Below are positions 5,121-8,809 of a stretch of 8,809 bases of DNA, piece after piece. The DNA is from Chloroflexota bacterium. GTDB taxonomy: Bacteria > Chloroflexota > Anaerolineae > UBA1429. Location: positions 1 through 8,809 of the forward strand of contig JAAZBQ010000014.1 of NCBI GenBank assembly GCA_012513725.1. Direction: 5' to 3'. The notes below the pieces were generated by a model. That model saw nothing but the letters and a program-made list of their open reading frames with translations. It searched no databases and was not told the DNA's origin. The position numbers and the translations under genes were made by a program. The number at the start of each line of letters is the position of its first letter. Within the stretch, counting starts at the first letter, position 1.

Positions 5121-6416
5121 TTAGGTCAAATAGTCCCGCAGTTTGCGGCTGCGGGTCGGGTGGCGCAGCTTGCGCAGCGCCTTGGACTCGATCTGCCGGA
5201 TGCGCTCGCGCGTCACCCCCAGCTTCTGGCCCACCTCCTCGAGGGTGTGGCTCTCGCCATCCCTGAGGCCAAAACGCTGCTCCAGGACGTCGCGCTCCCG
5301 CTCGGTGAGCGAATCCAGAATGTCGCGCATCTGCTCGCGGAGGAGCTCCCGGTTCGTTTCCTCCACGGGGCTGGCCATCGACTCGTCGGCGATAAAGTCG
5401 ACCAAGACCGAGTTGTCCTCCGAGCCGACCGGCGTCTCCAGCGACATCGGCTCCTGGGAGACGCGCATCAGCTGCCGGACCTTTTCCGCCGCGCGCTTGA
5501 TCCGCCGCGCGACGTCCGGCGGGAGCTTGGCGCCGTTGGTCTGGGCCTCTTCCCAGGTCCGCCGATCCACCTCGGTCACCAGGTCCATCGCCACGGCGAT
5601 CTCCTCGGGGGTCGGATCGCGGCCCTTTTCCTGCTGCAGGTGGCGGACGGTGCGGGTCACCCGGTTGATCGATTCGACCATATGCACCGGGATGCGGATG
5701 GTGCGCGCCTGGTCGGCAATCGCCCGGCTGATCGCCTGGCGGATCCACCACGTGGCGTAGGTGGAGAACTTGAAGCCCTTGGTATAGTCAAACTTTTCCA
5801 CAGCCCGCAGGAGACCCAGGTTGCCCTCCTGCACGAGGTCCAGGAGGCTGAGCCCGCGGCCGATGTAGCGCTTGGCCACGCTGACCACCAGGCGCAGGTT
5901 GGCCTCGGCCAGGCGGCGTTCGGCGATCTCCCCCTGCAACGCCTTGAGCACGGCGGCCTGGCGCTCCTGCGGGGCGACATCCTCGTCGGGATCGTTCAGC
6001 CGCGCGGCGGCCTCGGCGCCCTCCTGGATGGCCCGGGAGAGGCGGACCTCCTCCTCGGCGGTCAGCAGCGAGACGCGACCGATCTCCCGAAGGTACATGC
6101 GCACCGGGTCGTTGGAGGCCTCGATATCCAGCGGTGCGCTGGCGGCCGCGGCACGCTCTTCCTGCTCCTCTTCGTCGCCGGATTCGCCATCCGCATCTGC
6201 CGTCGGCTCCTCGGCGTCTTCATCGTCCGCCACCACGTCCTCCTCCTCGAGGATCGGGATGTCCAGCTGGCCCAGGATATCCAGGACCTCGCGCACCCTG
6301 TGCCCTTCCTTGGGACCAAAGGCACCCTCGACGTCCTTTTTGGCCAGGTAGCCTGCGGTCGTCGCCTTGGCGACCAGGGCATCTATACGATTGTCTCGCG
6401 TTTCATCCTCGGGCAT
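5121..6416 (-). CDS. rpoD: RNA polymerase primary sigma factor (RpoD/SigA)
   Basis: 431 residues. It directs RNA polymerase to housekeeping promoters. Seen in order: region 1.1-like N-terminal helices (8-56), a very acidic spacer (about 57-88), region 1.2 DPVRMYLREIG (103-113), region 2 with NLRLVVSVAKRYIGRGL (173-189), DLVQEGNLGLLRAV (193-206) and the -10-binding FSTYATWWIRQAI (217-229), region 3, and region 4 with DSLTERERDVLEQRFGL (368-384) and the -35-binding helix-turn-helix TLEEVGQKLGVTRERIRQIE (391-410). Region 3 carries an insert of roughly 25-30 residues (about 279-309) between EEIAVAM and KVRQLMRVSQEP, where most sigma-A proteins have only a few. ATG 6416 is chosen because GGAG (6422-6425) lies five bases upstream and it clears dnaG; the frame stays open to 6527, but that extension overlaps dnaG and does not look like sigma. 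It lies 22 bp after dnaG, in an operon. Confidence 0.95.
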   Translation of the reverse strand: MPEDETRDNRIDALVAKATTAGYLAKKDVEGAFGPKEGHRVREVLDILGQLDIPILEEEDVVADDEDAEEPTADADGESGDEEEQEERAAAASAPLDIEASNDPVRMYLREIGRVSLLTAEEEVRLSRAIQEGAEAAARLNDPDEDVAPQERQAAVLKALQGEIAERRLAEANLRLVVSVAKRYIGRGLSLLDLVQEGNLGLLRAVEKFDYTKGFKFSTYATWWIRQAISRAIADQARTIRIPVHMVESINRVTRTVRHLQQEKGRDPTPEEIAVAMDLVTEVDRRTWEEAQTNGAKLPPDVARRIKRAAEKVRQLMRVSQEPMSLETPVGSEDNSVLVDFIADESMASPVEETNRELLREQMRDILDSLTERERDVLEQRFGLRDGESHTLEEVGQKLGVTRERIRQIESKALRKLRHPTRSRKLRDYLT

Positions 6417-6438
6417 GAGTGCTCCATCACGACGAAGA

Positions 6439-8352
6439 CTAGTCAGACCCTTTTCTGCTGCGCCCGAGCAACGTGACGGCGTAGGATTGACGATGTATCT
6501 CGAGGTGCTCTTTGGTACAGCGGTCAATCAGGACGTTCAACTGCCGCACCTGCTCCGCGTCTCCCTGCTCCTGCGCGTCTTGCAGCAGAAACCGCAACTC
6601 CCGGAGAAACTCGCTGAGCTGCACTTGGCGCAACCGAATAGCCGACTTGACGAGATCCTCGCGCGCCGTGTCAAGAGAGAGGGATGGACCCTCCTCCAGT
6701 GCGTGTAACAGGGATTCTACATGACCCCGCAAAGCAGTGTCAAGTGAGCCGGTCGGCGCGTGAGAGGCGCCCTCGCGCTCGTACAGCGCACAGATTGCGT
6801 CATAGGCCGCCCGGTTCGTGGCATGGCGGAACACGTCGGGGCGCAGCCGGGCCACGTCCCGCGCATCCACCACCAGACCGGGGTAGGCGTACAGGAGGGC
6901 AACCACGCGCCCCTCGAGGTCCAGGACGGTGGGTCTCTCGGCGCCTCCTGCCGCGGGCGCTGGGGCCGGCGGCGGCGCCGGGCGTCGAATGGCCGGACGC
7001 GACCCGCCCGCGGCACCCCGCCGCGCCCGATCCAGCGCGGGCTGGAGCTGCACATCGTCCACCCGCACGCGGCGGGCCAGGAGCTGCAGGTAGTGTTGGC
7101 GCTCGGCGGGGTTCTCGATGGCCGCGATGACCGGCATGAGCCGCTCCACGACGTTCGCCTTGCCCTTGGCCGTCTCCACCTCTTCCTCGGCGAGGACCCG
7201 CCGGAAAAAATACTCGGCTACCGGCTGGGCCTCGGCCACCAACTGATCCCAGCGCTCGCGATCTTGGAGCACCAGCTCGTCGGGATCCAGCCCGTCGGGC
7301 AGGGCCAGCACCCGTACCTCGGCATCCAGCCGGCTCTCATAGCGCACGGCGCCAGAGGGCGTCAGCACGGGCACCGTCTTGCGATCCAGCGCATGCTGCG
7401 CCGTCTCGATGCCGCGCTCCGTGGCCCGAATGCCGGCGGCGTCCGGGTCCAGCGCCAGGATGAGCACCCGCACCATCCGCCGCAGGAGCTGGATGTGCGA
7501 CTCGGTGAGCGCGGTGCCCAGGCAGGCCACCAGGTTCCGGACCCCGAACTGGTAGGGGACCACGACGTCCATATAGCCCTCGACGACCACCACCGTGCCC
7601 GACTCGCGGATCGCCTCGCGGGCCAGGTCGATGCCGTACAGGACGCTGCCCTTGTCGAACAGTGGCGTGTCGGGCGAGTTCAAGTACTTGGGCACCGAAT
7701 CGTCCAGCACGCGCCCGCCGAACCCGATGACGTGCCCCTGGGAATCGCGGATGGGGAACATGAGGCGGTTGCGAAAGCGATCGTAGTGGCCGCCCCGATC
7801 GCTCTGAGAGATGATCCCGGCGGTCAGCAGGTCCTCGTGGCCGTAGATGGGGGCCAGGTGCCCCTCCGCCGAGCGCCACTCGTCCGGCGCATAGCCGAGC
7901 TGAAAGGTAACCATCGTCTCCTGGGTAACGCCGCGCCGCGCCAGGTACTGGCGGGCAGCCTCCCCGGCGCGCGATTCCATGAGCAGCCGGTGGTAGTGCT
8001 GGGCGGCGGCGGCGTTGATCTCCCGCAGCCGATCCCGCTCCTCGCGCCCCTCGATGGCGCCCACAGAGAGGGGCTCCAGCTCCACCCCGGCGCGCTCTGC
8101 CAGCAGGCGCAGCGCCTCGCCGAAATCCATGTTCTCCCGGCGCATGATAAAGCTGAACACGTCGCCGCCGGTAGAGCAGGCGCCAAAGCAATGCCACCGC
8201 TGCGACTCGGGAAAGACGATGAACGAGGGCGTCTTTTCCGTGTGGAACGGGCATAATCCCTTGTAGTTGCGGCCGGCCCGCTGGAGCTGCACATAGGACC
8301 CGATCAGGTCCACGATGTCGGTCCGCTCGCGGACGTCATCGACGGTGCTCAC
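6439..8352 (-). CDS. dnaG: DNA primase
   Basis: 637 residues, normal family length. It synthesises RNA primers at the replication fork with the DnaB helicase. Order: N-terminal zinc-binding domain (C34, H37, C55, C59, in CPFHTEKTPSF and WHCFGACSTGGD), the RNA polymerase domain starting about 110 with FRNRLMFPI (193-201), the TOPRIM core VVVVEGYMDV (254-263, Glu258) and LDPDAAG (301-307, Asp302 and Asp304, metal ligands), a Pro/Ala-rich hinge (about 446-472), and a helical C-terminal helicase-binding domain (about 474-625). Odd points: the second zinc pair is Cx3C rather than the common Cx2C, and about 20 extra residues (328-347) lie between the TOPRIM motifs and LPDGLDPDE. GTG 8352 is chosen because MSTVDDVRERTDIVDLI is the typical N-terminus; the frame runs on to 8565, but that extension is Arg/Gly-rich shadow sequence. 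GTG overlaps the upstream gene's TGA as GTGA, suggesting translational coupling; rpoD follows. Confidence 0.96.
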   Translation of the reverse strand: MSTVDDVRERTDIVDLIGSYVQLQRAGRNYKGLCPFHTEKTPSFIVFPESQRWHCFGACSTGGDVFSFIMRRENMDFGEALRLLAERAGVELEPLSVGAIEGREERDRLREINAAAAQHYHRLLMESRAGEAARQYLARRGVTQETMVTFQLGYAPDEWRSAEGHLAPIYGHEDLLTAGIISQSDRGGHYDRFRNRLMFPIRDSQGHVIGFGGRVLDDSVPKYLNSPDTPLFDKGSVLYGIDLAREAIRESGTVVVVEGYMDVVVPYQFGVRNLVACLGTALTESHIQLLRRMVRVLILALDPDAAGIRATERGIETAQHALDRKTVPVLTPSGAVRYESRLDAEVRVLALPDGLDPDELVLQDRERWDQLVAEAQPVAEYFFRRVLAEEEVETAKGKANVVERLMPVIAAIENPAERQHYLQLLARRVRVDDVQLQPALDRARRGAAGGSRPAIRRPAPPPAPAPAAGGAERPTVLDLEGRVVALLYAYPGLVVDARDVARLRPDVFRHATNRAAYDAICALYEREGASHAPTGSLDTALRGHVESLLHALEEGPSLSLDTAREDLVKSAIRLRQVQLSEFLRELRFLLQDAQEQGDAEQVRQLNVLIDRCTKEHLEIHRQSYAVTLLGRSRKGSD

Positions 8353-8809
8353 CGCGCCACCCCCCGCCCCGCGCCCGGCACGCGCCGGGTCTGCAACCCG
8401 CCGCCGCCGGCGGTATAGGCCACGCCTTCGAGCGGATCCAGGGCTGCCACGGTCAGTCCTCCCGCCGCGCGCTGCACGTCGCGGAGCGACAGGCCCGCGC
8501 CCTCTACGAGCGCCAGGCCGTCCCCGGTCGCCAACACCAACTCCTCCCCCCCACTGTGAACCCACACCTGCCGGGCGCCCTGCAGCGGCGCGCGGTGGTC
8601 GCCGGTCAGCGTGCCCACCACGGCAAGGCTGTCCAGATCGATGGCCGTCAGCGCCCCGTACTTGGGCGCCAGGGCGTGGGCCACGTACAGCCGGCCGCTC
8701 TCCGGGTCGACGGTGAGCCCCTGCGGGTAGCCCAGGCCGCCCAGGGGCACCTCGACCACCGGCTCGAGGGTGTCCGCCCGCAGCACGGCCACCCGGCCCA
8801 CCCCCATCA
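8349..8809 (-). CDS. Beta-propeller (YVTN/YncE-like) repeat protein, C-terminal part
   Basis: The frame is open to the window edge; an ATG at 8805-8807 is the first Met inside the window but is probably internal, since the sequence begins in the middle of a propeller blade. About 153 residues are visible. Two or three blade-like repeats can be read: GRVAVLRADTLEPVVEVPLG, then YPQGLTVDPESGRLYVAH with LTAIDLDSLAVVGTLTG, then ARQVWVHSGGEELVLATG and a last half-blade ending VAALDPLEGVAYTAG. This is the pattern of WD40/YVTN-type propellers (strand, turn 'D..sgrlYVa', strand 'vaviDl.tl.vv.tl'). The family does not tell the function; many are secreted or periplasmic binding scaffolds, but the N-terminus with any signal peptide is not in the window. 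Its TGA stop (8349-8351) overlaps the dnaG start by four bases, so it probably shares the dnaG-rpoD transcript. Confidence 0.72.
   Translation of the reverse strand, partial: MGVGRVAVLRADTLEPVVEVPLGGLGYPQGLTVDPESGRLYVAHALAPKYGALTAIDLDSLAVVGTLTGDHRAPLQGARQVWVHSGGEELVLATGDGLALVEGAGLSLRDVQRAAGGLTVAALDPLEGVAYTAGGGGLQTRRVPGAGRGVAR

Noticed and set aside
5160..6476. Long plus-strand open frame (about 438 codons) opposite rpoD
   Set aside because: High-GC antisense shadow of rpoD; its product is low-complexity in Leu, Arg, Gly, Asp and His, without recognisable domains.
6417..6527. N-terminal extension of the sigma factor frame
   Set aside because: It overlaps the end of dnaG and does not resemble sigma; ATG 6416 has its own ribosome binding site.
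6760..8256. Long plus-strand open frame (about 498 codons) opposite dnaG
   Set aside because: Antisense shadow of a clear primase gene; His/Gln/Arg/Gly-rich with no motifs, as expected from the codon bias of the real gene.
8353..8565. N-terminal extension of the primase frame
   Set aside because: It overlaps the propeller gene in another frame, is Arg/Gly-rich and lacks family similarity; the GTG at 8352 gives the standard primase N-terminus.

Overview
This is a GC-rich bacterial window (8,809 bp) carrying ordinary chromosomal genes, with no mobile element, CRISPR array or rRNA visible. Two traits fit a member of the Chloroflexota (Anaerolineae/Caldilineae-like): a long insert in region 3 of the primary sigma factor, and an insert after the TOPRIM motifs of primase. 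That placement is an inference from remembered family features; no search was run.

Plus strand, left side (1-3292): the 3' end of a mannose-1-phosphate guanylyltransferase gene, then a CinA-family gene 21 bp later, then a 12-TM-type major facilitator transporter. The CinA protein has an intact N-terminal domain but a C-terminal amidase domain whose catalytic Ser and Lys positions are substituted.

Middle (3280-4892): a ZIP-family (GufA-like) metal transporter on the minus strand faces the MFS gene tail to tail. Its terminator hairpin is built from the last codons of the MFS gene. The ZIP gene is divergent from a gene for a secreted, Pro/Thr/Glu-rich, C-terminally anchored protein. The 185-bp spacer between them holds two good sigma-70-type promoters. 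A 22-bp interrupted palindrome overlaps the -10 box of the ZIP promoter and looks like an operator.

Right side, all minus strand (4902-8809): a truncated beta-propeller (YVTN/YncE-like) gene overlaps dnaG (primase) by four bases, and rpoD (primary sigma factor) follows 22 bp after dnaG. This is the conserved dnaG-rpoD 'macromolecular synthesis' pairing. Downstream lies tRNA-Asn(GTT) with its own consensus-like promoter and a hairpin terminator.

I found no clear new multi-gene system. The items most worth a second look are the degenerate CinA amidase domain, the promoter/operator arrangement at the ZIP gene, the terminator whose loop is the neighbour's stop codon, and the sigma factor insert.
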